Shown: positions 22,697 through 35,268, counted from the stretch's first letter. The stretch is 64,000 bases of DNA from Chlamydomonas sphaeroides (GCA_001662425.1 BDDC01000040.1:56626-120625); one strand, 5' to 3'. Notes: a model not told the origin generated them from the sequence alone. Numbers and translations: made by a program.

Positions 22697-25600
22697 TCAA
22701 GCGTGTGCAGCGCCATCCACCGAACTACAAGCGGCACGTCCGAGGCCCTTGTCGCCGCCGCTGGAGGTGCCTGCCGCTCCGGCGCTTCCGGGTCCTGCAC
22801 CCGCCAGCTGCCGCTCACGGCGCAGGAAGGCGCGGCGGATGCCCGCGTCCGTGGCCCCGGCAATGAGCAGGCCGGCGGCGGCGTGTGCTGCGGCGCAGGC
22901 CAGGGCCGGCTGCCAGCGACAGCCGCTGAAATGGTATTGCAGCAGCGCCATGGGGAGCAGCTCCAGGAGCACGACCGGCGCCTGCCAGGCCAGTGACAGC
23001 TGCGGAGGAAGAAGGGCAGAGCACAGCAATGAACTCGGGTATACCGTATGTGGTGCCATACAGACAGGCGCCAGGCCCCGATGTAGCCCACGCTGGTTTG
23101 AGGCACGCATGGCAATCACTTGTCGCGTTGGCAACTGCGCCTAGCTGTTCGCCTCACAGCAAATGGGCCTCGACTCAGATATTTGCAACGTGTCTCTTAC
23201 CTGCCGGATAGCGGGCCGCATGAGGCTGTGGTAGATGAAGAGGGTCTTGCCCGTGCGCGCCACCTCGACCCAGTTGCTGGGGACGGGTAGCAGCGGGCCG
23301 CCCCACGCGGCCGGCCAGGCCACGACCAGCAGCAGCAGCGCCTCAGCCACCGCCGCGGCAAGAAGCCGGGAGCTGCGGTAACGGCTGCGGATGGGAGCCG
23401 GCGAATAAACAAGCAAGAGTAAAGCATGATGCACGCAGGCACGAAAGGCTAGCAAGGCAGGCAGCCACACGAGCAAACGTCGTCAACCACGCTTTCCTAA
23501 ACAAGTGTGCCACCCCGAATTGTGCGGACTCCTACGCGCAACCTCTGCTCGCCCACCTTGAAAAGACCAGCAGAGACACCAGGTGCGCCACTTGCACCCA
23601 CAGCAGCAGCGCGGGAGCGAGGCACAGCTGCGCGCCGCCGCTGAGCCAGCCCGCGCCCAGGCCGGCAGCGGCAGACTCTGCCCAGGCCGTTCGCGCCTCG
23701 TGGGCTGTCGCTCGCATGGCCGCAACATGTACGGCGATATCCAGAGCTGCCGTCATCATGTCCATGGTCCGGCAGTAGGCGGCCTTCCACGCCTGATAGG
23801 CCCGCTCGGTGTCAGGGCACACCAAGCCCCACAGGCAGGCGTGGATCAGCGGCAGCCACTGCGGCAGGGGGCCGCGGAAGCGGCCCGGCGGCGATGCAGC
23901 CGCAACTGCGGCGGGCGGCGTGACCGAAGAGCTGGCGCCGCGGCCACCTGCCCGCCAGCAACTGCCCGACTGCTGCTGCTGCTCAGGCTGCTGCCGGCGC
24001 TCCGCCTCCCGCCGGCATGCGGCCAGGCGGCGCTCCCCAAGGAAGGCCAGCACCTTGGCCGAAACCTCCGCTTCAGCGTCGCCGCCCGCCCGCCGCTGCG
24101 CCAGGAGGTCGCCGTAGTCGCATACGAAGCCGGCAAGGCCGCTGGTGCGGAGGGCGGCCGCAGCGCCAGAGCTAAGGTGGACAGAGCCGATGAAGGCGGC
24201 CGGGCTGCCCTGGGCCTCCTCCTCCTCGGCGGCCTCTGCCAGCGCCAGCCGCTCCATCGCGCCCACGGCCTCCCGCCCCAGCACGCCGGCGTGCAGCTGC
24301 CGTACCTCAGCCGCCACGTCAGCAGCCGGGGCCACGAGCAGCGGCAGCGCCAGCAGCGGAGCGGACGACGAGGCGGCAGTGCACGGCGAGGGCCCGACGG
24401 CACCTGCCGGCGCCGCTGGGGCGTCCATCTCCTCCTCGCCGCCGCCGGCGGGAGGCAGGAGGTAGAGGGTAAGGGCGCCAGGGGCGGCCAGCGCAGTCGG
24501 CGGCAGACGCAGCCTGGGGGCACGGGCGCAGGGGGCGTGCACGGACAAGGGGAGGATCAGGGATGGGACGAAGAAGGAGAGAAGGCGTGAAAAGTTGATG
24601 CAGAGGCCGCAGCAGCAGCAGGGCATCCCTCCCAGCACGTAGGTTGGCCGTCCGCCAGCCCACCGTTCCCACCTGATGGCCCTGAAGCCCTCGGCCTCCT
24701 CCCCCTCCTGCTCCTCCTCCTCGCCTTCCGGCTCCAGGCGGCACACGGCGTCCAGCAGGGCCGGCTGCTGTGCCTCGGGCCCCACGGAGGGGCCAGCCAC
24801 CACGCAGCGCACCCCGGTGCGGCACCGCAGCACACGCCACGGCACCAGCACAGCCACGGACAACGACGCAGGAGCGGGCGGCTGCGGCTGCGAGGGATCG
24901 GTCTCCGACCACGCTGCCGGCGGCCAGCAGAGCGCGCCGCCGGTGGCGTTCATTGCTGAGACCATGCCGGCCCCCGCCGCGCCGCTGGCGCCGGTGCCCT
25001 CCACCACGTCCGTGAGCAGCCGCACCAGTTCCGACAACAGGAAGGCTTCGACCGCCGCGCCGCCCCCGGCCGCGCCGTCCGCCAGCGTGAGGCAGCGGTG
25101 CAGCGCCAGGGCCCCGCCGCTGCCGCCGCCGCCACCAACCCGCAGGCGTAGCAGCAGCTGCACGCAGCCGGGCACCGCCACCGCCGACAGCAGCAGCAGG
25201 CCGCAGCCAGGGCCCTCGTCAGCAGCGGCGCGCGACTTGATTTGGTCAATGGCAGCAGTGGCAGCGCGCAGCGCGGATGGCGCCAGGGCCTGGAAGCTGG
25301 CACGGCTGTTCGCAGCGCTGCCTTGGGTGTCACCGTCACCCGGCAGCAGGATCTTAATGCTGATGGTCAGGTTGCGGGAGGTCCTGGCTTCGCCTCCGTT
25401 TAGGCGAGCCGTCTGCCGAGGGCTGTAAAGGCAAGAGGCCGTACGGCTACAGCCAGCCGTAACTCTCCGGCAGAAGGCGTCGTACTGCGGCCGCAGCGAG
25501 CGGCGCTCCCACGCCTCAGCAACCATGTACGGCAGCACGACCATGGCCAGAAGCAGGTAGGCCGCGTGGAGCAGGGCACCGACGGCGCTCATCTGCGCTC

Positions 25601-26571
25601 CAAGCCGGGTGTCGACGACGGCGCATGCTGCCAGCGCCAGGGCCCACAGCAGGCCGCCGGCCCACAGCTGGCGGCTGGCGGAGACCTGCGTAGGGGCCGC
25701 AGTTGGCACACGGTAGCGGAGGCAGGGCCGCTGAGACTGCGAGGGTGCAAACAAGCCCCGGCTACGTGCCTCTATAGGGGTGGTGCCCTGGGCCCGGCAG
25801 CGCGCGACCCCGCACCACGCGCCGCAGCACTCGCGCTAGCTGTGCCGCCCGCCGCGCTCTCGCATCACTCGCAAGTCAACTCACCCAGCGCAGCAGCACG
25901 CCCCGCCATGCCAGGTACACGGTGGCCTGTGACCTCCATCCGGTGCCGTAGTACAGCGGCGACGTTAGGGGAATTACTGCCGCTGCCGGCACCCAGGCAG
26001 CCGCTGCAGCAGCGGCGACCAGGCATCCGATGGTCTGCAGCAGCAGCAGCGCCTGCCGCGAGCGCGCGTAGGCGGCCGGGGCGGCGAGCGCGGTACCGAC
26101 GATGAGGAAGAAGGAGCTGAGCAGCACGAACTGGCTGTAGTCGTGGAGCGAGAGAGCGACCCGCGGGTCCAGGGCCGCGCCTCGCAGCTGCACGTGCAGC
26201 AGCCTCGCCGCGATGCTGCTACCGCAGGGGTAGGCGCTCAGCACGGGGGCCGGCACCTCCTGCAGCGCCGAGTAAGGAGAGCCCGCGAGCGGCACGCAGC
26301 TGCGAGCAAAGTGCGCCTTGGAGATGTAGGCGCTGCCGATGGTGGCTGTCTCCAGCAAGAAGAAGAGGATGTCGCTGCCGCGAGCGCGTGCCGCAAACCA
26401 GGCGCCGAAGGGCAGAGCCGGCCCAGCGCACTTCGCTGGCGCCTTGCCCCCGGGGCACTGCGCCGCCTCACTGCCAGCGCGCGGTTCGCCGAGTGCCAAC
26501 CCTCTACCGCTGCTTCTGCTGCCACCGCTGTCATCTGACGGCGCGGCTGGGGGCCGAGCGCCCCGGTACAT
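22697..26571 (-). CDS. Uncharacterised polytopic membrane protein, family copy 4
   Basis: Function not recognised. Five exons, 5' to 3': 25885-26571, 24673-25685, 23557-24513, 23201-23384, 22999 down to 22697, all GT-AG with family phases 0, 2, 2, 0; total 1047 residues. The start MYRGARPP is the first Met and sits where copies 3 and 5 start. Exon 1 has hydrophobic helices around DILFFLLETATIGSAYIS and in LLSSFFLIVGTALAAPAAYA; exon 2 has LLHAAYLLLAMVVLPYMV followed by the conserved soluble part with LVPWRVLRCRTGVRCVVAGP; exon 3 has GLAGFVCDYGDLLAQRRAGG, a short Gln-rich linker and C-terminal helices. It is complete and open throughout, so probably expressed. The 3' end resembles copy 3 (CRWQPALACAAAHAAAGLLI in both). 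Confidence 0.85.
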
Positions 26572-28702
26572 GGCTGAGTAGGCGGATGCTCGGGGCCTAG
26601 GGTATGCTGTGAGTGCAACAATGTTATGTGTGAAGGGAGCGTGGTATGCTGTGGTGTAGGTCCAGCGAGGGAATGATGGCCGGGGATTGAACACTGACGA
26701 AATGCGGGCGGGGAGCTGACAAGGCGCATCACGTGGGTCGCGCTGTCGCCCCCATCACCTGGCCTGCTGGCTACTGCGCCCCTACCCAGCTAGCTTGCTC
26801 CATTTGCGGGGGCGCATCGCGCGGGGGCCTCACGGGCAAGCGCGGTTGGGTTGCATTGTCGAGCTTGGCGGAGTGGGATGGGAACGGATGGGAGTGAGGC
26901 CCTGGCGGCAAGCGCCTGCGATGGCACTGCTGGCGGGGACACCGGCTCCGGACGAGGTTGAGGATGTGCGAGGGCGTGCTGTGGAGATGGGCGCCCTGGC
27001 GCGCTGCAATGCACTTGAGCATGTCCTTACCGACGCGATGTCAGCCAGGGGAGGGCCCCTCGGCTGACGTCAGCAGGCCGGACAGAACGGCGCACCGTAT
27101 GCTGTCGTCTCCTGGGGCGTCTGCGCTTGGCTAGAAGTGTCCGCCTGAAAGCGACAGGAGGCGCCTAGGGAGCAGCTTCAGAACAGCTCGAATGCCTGAT
27201 ACCGCAGCGACTGCACGGAGGCTATGGGCCACACGGTGCCCCTACTCAGGGGTGCGCATTGAGGCAACCCGCCGCGGCCCGCACATGCCACCTCCCTGCG
27301 GCGGTGTCGTCGCGACTGCTGTGGTGCTCAGGGGGCCTGCGTTGGTCGCCGTTGGTTGGGGTGGACGGCGGAGGGAAGGCCGGAAGGAAACTCACAAAGG
27401 AACGTGCCAGTTGCAAGGTAATGGAAAGGGGAAGGGGCAGGGAAGGGCTAGTGTGAGCCTGGCCTACAATTTGCCCACCTCCGAGGAGACCGCAGGTCTG
27501 GCCAATTTGAAGCAAGCACAGGCAGTGGCGATGTTGTCGAGCAGTCGTCGCAGGGCGTATTCACGGCAGGGGGAACAGCGGGGGTACCAGAAAAGCGTGC
27601 GCGCTTGGTTGCCAGGGATAGGTACACCAACGGCCGCTGTCACTTCTACGTCGCGATACATCCGGCTGATGGCGTGGGCTCCCGCCGTGGTCAAAAGCCT
27701 GGATGCTGTTGTGCAACCTGAGCTCTGACGATGTTGGCTGATGTTGCTGCATGTGGTCGCATAATATACTTATGTGCTGGACTATGTTTGCGAGGCAAAG
27801 GCGATGACAGCCGCACGCAGCTGGCAATGCCAAACTCGCTCTGGCTATGCTGACCATACGACGCCGAGGAACATGCCGAGACCACAACGTGTCATTTCTT
27901 CGGTCGCAACAGGCACGTACCCGTGCGTGGCCCCAGCTGGCCCCCGCCAAAGCCACCAGGTTACGTCACCGCGGCAAACGGGACAAGTGCATAAACACTC
28001 GAAGCCAGTGAAATCCTGCAGTTACATTTTTACCTCAACCTTAGTTACAACGGGAAGGCGCCGGAAAACCCGGCATCTAATCGAGGTGCACCTCCCGTGC
28101 CCCTGACCCCACCACATGCGGCCATGGGGCCCACTGCCCTTATGGGTGTTGCACGGCTGATGTGGATGTTCAACCGCCGTGTGCCATGTGCTTACATGAC
28201 TAGGCAGCACCTCGCCGTTCTCGCCACGCCGTTGTTTAGCGCCGCGGGACAGGGGCTTCCGTGTCTAAACCTGTCCCAGTAATGGACTGGCCCACAAACG
28301 TATCGGCGATGCGTCAATGAACAAATCGTATCACACGCACGACCAGGATGTGACACGCCAATGCATCATGGGGCTTCAGTGGGGCCTATGACAACCTCTG
28401 ACTCGTAGCATGCCACACCCTCGGGCGCACGCGCACGGAAGAGATCAGGCACCGCCTACTGGGTGCGCCTATCGTGCTGTAAGCGGTCCGCAGCTCACGC
28501 AATGCTTATGTTAGGCAGCCAGCCGTCAAAGTGCCGTAGCAGCCCACCGGCTACGGCCCACGGGCGCGGCACACAGGCGCTGCCAACATATGCGATGCAC
28601 GCCATGGGCAGGGCGGCCCATACGCCCCCTCATTGGTCATGTTACGTAGCACGCGCAACACTAGTGCTACACTCAGACAAGGCGCGTGATGGCCTATCAT
28701 CA
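26572..28702. other. Intergenic spacer between family copies 4 and 5
   Basis: No supported gene. Parts of 27510-27960 align by eye, in the same order, with 33617-34075, the spacer on the other side of copy 5. This suggests that gene and spacer were duplicated together. Confidence 0.5.
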
Positions 28703-31700
28703 CTAGTCCGACTTGCGGTTGGAGCTGCACGCCTTATCGGCGCCTCTGGGCCCTGCACCCGACTGCTGCCGATCGCGGCGCAGGAAGATGCGGCGGATGC
28801 CCGCGTCCGTGGCCCCTGCAATCAGTATGCTCAAGGCCAAGTGGGAGGCCGCGCCAGTAACGGCCGCCTGCCAGCTGCAGCCACCAAGGTGGTATCGCAG
28901 CAGCCCAATGGGGAGCAGCTCCACGAGCGCGACGGCTGCCTGGCAGCGCAGCGATAGCTGTAGGGTCAGGGGCCGAGCGCGGCAGGGAGCGGCATCAGCG
29001 TCAGTACCACCACACGCCGCAGCGGGGAAAGAACGAGGACGGAAGGTGAGGTTCACGGCTGGATAGATGGACCGGCCCGCATGGGGCCGTGACGGGGTCG
29101 CAGCGCCGTGCCAGCGCACCTGCCGGACGGCAGGCCTCAGGATGCTGTGGAAGATGAAATTGACCTTCTTTGTGCGCGACACCCCGACCCAAGCTTTGGG
29201 TAGGGGCAGCAGCGGACCGGCCCACACGGCGGGCCAGGCGACGACCAGCAGCACCAGCGCCTCAGCCGCCGCCGCGGCAAGCAGGCGGGTGCTGCGGTGC
29301 CGGCTGCGGGTGGGGAGCCGGTGTAGGCACAAAGGCTAAGCACGGCCGGCAGAGGAAGGCACCACACGCTCCATGCTGGATTGATCGCCCCATCAATCGC
29401 CCGATCAATCGTCCTAAAACCCCAACCCCTTCTGCTCAATCATGTGCAGCTCACCTTGAGACTCCTCGCACGGCCATCAGGTAGCCTAGGTAGCCTAGCT
29501 GCACTCCCAACAAGATCACAGGAGCGATCATCAGCTGCGCGCCAAAGCTGAGCCAGCCCGCGCCAATGCCGGCGGGGGCGGGAACGGCCCACGCCGCCTG
29601 CGCGTCGCGGGCCGCCGCTCTCATCGCAGCCATCCACACGGCCACGTCCAGTGCTGCTGCCGTCATGTCCATGGTCCGGCAGTAGGCCGCCTTCCAGGAC
29701 TGGTAGGCCCGCTCTGTGCCGGGGGCCGCGAAGCCCAACAGGGAGGCAAGAATAATGGACAGCCACTGCGGCAGGGAGCCGCGGCGGCGGGGGCCCTGCG
29801 GCGGTGCAGCCGCAGCGGCTGCGGACGGCATGCTGGAGCAGGTGCCGCTGGCCGCAGCGCCACCTGCGCCTGCGCTGTCGTGCCGCTGCGGCTGCTGCTG
29901 CTGCCGCGTCTGCGGCTGCGTCTGCTGCTGCGGCTGCTGCGTAGGCTGCTGCGTAGGCTGCTGCGAAGGCGGCTGCCGCCACTGTCGCTCTGCCTCCCGC
30001 AGGCAGGCGGCGAGGTGACGGTCCCCCAGGAACGCAAGCACCGTGGCCGCGACCTCGGGGTCGGTATCGCCGCCAGCCCACCGCTGCGCCAGGAGGTCGC
30101 CGTAGTCGCACACCAAGCCGGCCAGGCCGCTGGTGCGGAGGGCGGCCGCAGCGCCAGAGCTAAGGTGGACAGAGCCGATGAAGGCGGCGGGGCAGCCGCC
30201 CTCCTCCTCGTTCTCGTCCTCGCCTGCGGCCGCTGCCAGCGGCAGCCGCTCCAGCGCGGCCACGGCCTCACGCTCCAACACGCCGGCGTGCAGCTGCCGC
30301 ACCTCCGCCGCCACGTCAGCGGCCGGGGCCACGAGCAGCGGCAACGCCACCAGCGGCGCGGAGGAGGCCGCAGCGGGCATCGAGGGCCCGGAGGCCTCGG
30401 CCGGCGCAGCTGGGGCGTCCACCTCCTCCTTCCCATCGCCATCGCCAGGCGGCAGTAGGTACAGGGTCAGAGCGCCGGGGGCGGCCAGAGCAGCGGGCGG
30501 CAGGCGCAGCCTTGGGGGCACGGGCAAAGGAGGCATGCACGGGGCACGGAGAACCTCGGGGAGCGGTCCATGAAGGTATGTGGGACGGACGGCCGAGGCT
30601 TCTGCCCGAAGCGCTAGCCCCTCCGCCAGCCCACCATCCCCACCTGATGGCCCTGAAGCCCTCGGCCGCCTCCTCCTGCTCCTGCTCCTCCTCCCCTCCC
30701 GGTGGCAGGCGGCACACGGCGTCCAGCAGGGCCGGCTGCTGTGCCTCGGGCCCCGCGGAGGGGCCAGCCACCACGCAGCGCACCCCGGTGCGGCACCGCA
30801 GCACATGCCACGGCACCAGCACCGCCACGGATGACGACGCAGCGGCCGCTGGCTGCTGCTGGGCCGGGTCGGACGCCGTCCAGACCACCGGCGGCCAGCA
30901 AAACGCGCCGCCGCTGGCATCGGGGCCAGCGGCTGGGCTGCCGGTAGGCGCGTCCGCAGTGCCACGTCCCTCCATTACGCCGGTTATCAACAGCTGCGCC
31001 AGCTCGTCCGTCAGCCGGTCAGATTCTCCAGTCGCGCCCTCATCCGCGCCCTCCCCCAGCGTGAGGCAGCGGTGCAGCGCCACGGGCTTACCAGCCCCAC
31101 CCTTGACCCGCAAGTGCTGCAGTAGCTGCACGCACCCGGGCACCGCAGCCGCCGACAGCTGCTGCAGCTGCGGGCAGCTGCCCTCGCCCCCACCGGTGCG
31201 TGCGTTGACCCGGGCCACGGCAGCTGCTGCAGCGCGCAGCACCAACGGAGCGAGGTCCTCGAAGCTGGCACGGCTGGCGCCAGCGCTGTGCGACTCGCTG
31301 CCCTTGCCGGAGAGCCGAACCTTGGCACTGATTGTCAGGTGGCGGGAGGAGGAGCTGAGGCCGCCGCTGGCTACGTCATTGGCACTCCGCGGGTTGTAGA
31401 GGCACGAGGCTGTGCGGCTGCTGGCGGTCACGCTGCGGCAGTAGGCGGCGCACAGCGGCCGCGGCGAGCGGCGCTTCCAAGCCCCGGCAACTATGTACAG
31501 CGCCGCGACTATGGCCAGGAGTATGTAGGCGGCGGGGAAAAGGAGTCCAACGGCGCTAGGTTGGGTGCCCAGGTGGGCGCCGACGACGGCGCATGCTGCC
31601 GGCGCCAGGGCCCACAGCAGGCAGCCGGCCGACAGCTGGCGGCTGGCAGCGACCTGCGTGGGGGCCGCAGTGAGCAGGTAAGTGGACCCACAACCGGACA

Positions 31701-32571
31701 GAAGTTCGGCTGCTCACAAGAAGTCACAGCCGCATTCCTCAAGGTGGCTGTCGGACTCAAGTGAGCATAGGGCCGGGCCCCGGGCTAGGTGTGAGTTACG
31801 TTGACATGCAACTAGACGCTCGTAACGTGCCCTCCTCGCGTTACTTTACGTGCCGCCCGCCACTCTTGCATCACTCGCAAGTCAACTTACCCAGCGCAGC
31901 AGCACGCCTCGCCATGCCAGGTAAGCGGCGGCCTGTGACCTCCATCCCCATGACGTGAGGGACAGGGCCGCCGCCGCCGGCGTGTGCCACGCTGCTGCCG
32001 CGTCAGCGGGGACTCCGACGAGGCAGCTGAATGCCTTGGTCAGCAGTCGCGCCGGCCGCGAGCGCACGTACAAGGCTGTAGCGACGAGCGCAATGACGCA
32101 GATGAAGAAGCAAAGGCTGATGAAGGAGAGGTGTCCGATATTGTGCAGCGGAAGAGAGACCCGCGGGTTCACGGCTGCGCCCCGCAGCAGCTCGTGCAGC
32201 AGCCTCGCCGCACAGCTGCTGCCACATGGGTCGCTGCTTAGCGGCGTGTCCGGTAGGTCCTGCAGCGCCGAGTACGGGGCGCCGGCGAGCGGCACGCAGC
32301 TGCGGCGGTGGCGCGCCCTGGAAACGTAGGCGACGCTGCCCACGGTCGCCGCCTCCAGCGAGTACGAGAGGAGGTCGTTGCCGCGAGCGCGCTTTGCAAA
32401 CCAGGCGCCGAAGGGCAGAAGCGGCTGACTGTCGCGCGCCGGCACGTTGCCCGCCAGGCGCTGCGCCGGCTCGCTGCCAGCGCGCGAAACGCTACTGCCG
32501 AGCGCTGCGCTTCTGCCGCTGCGGGCGCCGTCGTCGCGCATCACGGCTGGGGCGCCCGCGCCTCGGCGCAT
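28703..32571 (-). CDS. Uncharacterised polytopic membrane protein, family copy 5
   Basis: Function not recognised. Five exons, 5' to 3': 31891-32571, 30644-31653, 29455-30510, 29120-29303, 28703-28957; phases 0, 2, 2, 0; total 1061 residues. The start MRRGAGAP matches copy 3 in position. The first 220 nt of exon 2 contain no ATG or GTG codon but are open and align with copies 2 and 4 (SRQLSAGCLLWALAPAACAV). Exon 1 is the most divergent of the set: the first helix contains SYSLEAATVGSVAYVS instead of the usual all-hydrophobic core, and a Cys-rich helix SFISLCFFICVIALVATALY follows. Exon 3 contains the longest Gln/Pro-rich linker of the family. No stop codon or frameshift was found. Confidence 0.83.
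29883..29972. repeat. CAG/CTG-rich repeat encoding a Gln/Pro linker
   Basis: Imperfect CTG-type triplet repeat on + within exon 3 of copy 5, read on - as Gln/Pro/Thr-rich linker (for example QQPTQQPTQQPQQQTQPQT). The equivalent place is short in copies 3 and 4, Ala/Gln-mixed in copy 2 and absent in copy 1. Confidence 0.85.
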
Positions 32572-34518
32572 TGCTCGAGTGTCACGGTTATGTTGGGATG
32601 GGCTAGGAGGGTCCAGAGTGTTAGCGGTGTGTATGCTTGCTATGCTCTGGCTGGCGTTTATGAGAGCTATGAAAGTCAGCAGAGCGCCGGCAGCACCGAT
32701 CGATTGGGAGCTGACACGGCTTGCGATCGAGTCGGACGCAACTGCGGCACTGCACGTCCGACGCGGGACTTCGCACCACGAACCGCCGCCAGCCGACCGC
32801 GGGCCCGCTCAGCCACATGCGCCGCACATGTAGGCAGCTTAGGAACGGGCTGGAAAGCTGCCAGGGGCATGCGTTCCCGGTGCGAGGCCGATGCGGATCC
32901 GACAAGGCTTGCTGCTGGTCGCTGGGCGGTCCATGCCATGGTGCTTGATAGTCGCGAACGCACCGCGGCGATGCCCCTAGCACGGTGCTGCCTTCGGCTG
33001 GAGCCAGGGTCACGCCGCAGGCGTGGCTGATGCACGGTGCGCGCACCTGACAGCCACCGCAGCGGGCGGTGGTGCCGCTTCGTGGCGTTCGTTGAGGACC
33101 AGGTACCCAAGCTACGCTAGAAACCGGATGTTAGAGCCGCAAGCTCCCACCTTACGACTGCGCGTGGGGAGGAGCGTCCGTGGAGCCGGAGCCGAGCAGG
33201 CCAAGCGACACAGTGGCGCACCACGAAGGCGAAGGGCGACGCTGTCGGGCGCTGTCATGGCAAGCGGCTTCAGCACGCGCTTCATTGATTGCCTGCTACA
33301 CCGCGCACACAGCGGCAGCGTAGGGGCGCGGCCTGCGCCTGCCTGCTCTCGTGTGTTGAGGGCCACCGTGGCTGAGCCCTCGCCCACACCCGCAATTGTC
33401 TCCTGTGCTGCTCAGTAGACCTGCACAGGTCGGGGTCAGGGGTCACCCCTGCTCGGGGTGGACGGGGCTTGGACGGAAAGTTATGATAAGAGCGCCGGAA
33501 AGGGCCGGAAGGTGCGAAAGGACACCTAGTGGAGAAGGAGCCACAGCGGGTGAAGCCTGGCGACGGTAGACGAAGTGCACCTCCTAGGACGCGCCAAGTA
33601 TGCCCAGTCCGAAGCAGATACAGGCGGTGGCGGGTTCGGCTATGATGTTGGCAGACGCGCGCGTGCCGGTGCGAGTTTCAGGAACGGAGCACCATTGAAG
33701 GCATCTGTCTTCATGTTGAAGTCAAGTATCCGGCTGACTGCAAGGTCAAGCACGCCTCAATGCTGCGGCGAGGGAATGCGACTTTTGTCGCTTTAGCTGC
33801 TATCGGTCACTGCTGTTGCTTTGATTGGTAGCATTAAATGAGATCATGTTGTGGTAGGCCCGCCAGGCAAAGGCAACAACTCGCGAGCCAGCAAGTCGAC
33901 AGCTGCGCGCAGCTGGCATTGCGCAGCAACGCGATAGCGCTCAACTCCGGCTATATTGGTAATGTCTAGAGCCAAGGGTATATGTCCCTGTTCTTGGCCG
34001 TCGTTGATTGACCGTTGTTGCCTTGGCCGCAACAGGCATGAACCTGCGCTGACCCCACCAAAGCCACCTGCATGTAATACTGCGGCAACCGCGGCAACCT
34101 GCACGCCGCCCCACGTTACGTCGCATGCACAGGCCGCCTCGTACCAGAGGCTAGACATGTCCCCGTACGTCTCTCACCCACGGCGACGAACGCGGTCGCC
34201 GCATAAGGCCGCATACGGTACATTGCCACGAGCGACGACCTTTCCCAATCCGTACATCGCATCCATGGGCCCATTTCAGACATGGACACAGCGGGACGGC
34301 GTGGGCAATCAAACTACGGTAAATGCAATTCCGCTGCTCAAATTACAAAGCTCATGCTTCCAGACCACACGCAACCAACGGGCTGCGCAGCACACGGCAG
34401 CACCCACAGCGGCGCCGGCCCCCGCCTGCCGTCGAAACATGTATGGTTGTATGCCGTACAAATTCTTAACGCCTCACCACAGCTACCCTGAACAGCCACT
34501 GCACGAGCCCATCAGGCC
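32572..34518. other. Intergenic spacer between family copies 5 and 6
   Basis: No supported gene. Shares ordered short matches with the spacer at 27510-27960 (see 33617-34075), for example CGCAGCTGGCA, CGCAACAGGCA and CCAAAGCCACC at similar distances. Confidence 0.5.
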
Positions 34519-35268
34519 TCATGCCACCTTCTTCGCGCTGCCGGTGGTATCACCGGCCGCGACATCGCCCCCAGCCGGCGCCTCAGCCCGCGGGCTAGGA
34601 CGCAGGAAAGCGCGCCGGCTACGGGCGTCCGCGGCTCCGGCAAAGAGCAGGCCGACGGCGGTGTGCGCAAGCGTGAAGAACAGCGCAGGCCGCCAGCGGC
34701 CGCCGTTGAAGCGGTGCTGCAGCAGCGCCATGGGCAGGAGCTCCAAGAGGGCCACTTCCGCCTGCCAGCGCAGCGATAGCTGAAGGGTGGAGGGCAAGGC
34801 AGCGGCGGCGCGCTGTTTAAAACACAACACGTCGCACTGGGCACTGCCTGCGACACGCCGAGCCGAGGACGACGACAGCTGCCGAGCTGCGGCAATAGAC
34901 AGCACGCGAGAGGAAGGCCCAACGACTCCACGTCCCTTGCTGAACGCCGACAGCGCCAGCGTGCGGCACCTTCGGCCCTACCGCTTGGAGCCCAAGCCAC
35001 GCAGACGTCCTAAGCTCCCGAACGACCCGGGCTCACGTTGCGTGCTGCCGGCTTCCAAAGCGTGTTCCAGTGTTAGGTAGCACAGAACCCCACACGCGGC
35101 TTCCACAGCGTGTTGTACACCAGCTGCATCTGCGTGGAGCGCCCGGCCGCGGCCCAATTGGCGGGCATGGGCAGCAGCGGGCCGCCCCACGCGGGCGGCA
35201 CCGCAAGCGCGACCAGCGCCAGGCTCTCGGCCGCCGCCTTGGCCAGCAGTTGGACGTTGCGGTGGCGG
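34519..35268 (-). pseudogene. Membrane protein family copy 6, fragment of exons 4 and 5
   Basis: Exon 4 starts at 35268 after a good acceptor and runs to about 35085; exon 5 is 34519-34779 with a TGA stop. Exon 4 begins with the family sequence (RHRNVQLLAKAAAESLALVA) but its end has drifted: where the other copies have a Gln codon followed by a GT donor, this copy has TTC followed by TG, and the frame runs to a stop within a few codons. A weaker GT lies a few codons earlier. Exon 5 is well kept (LSLRWQAEVALLELLPMALL). No exon 1, 2 or 3 sequence was found upstream, so this is a 5'-truncated duplicate, unlikely to make a working protein. Confidence 0.8.
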
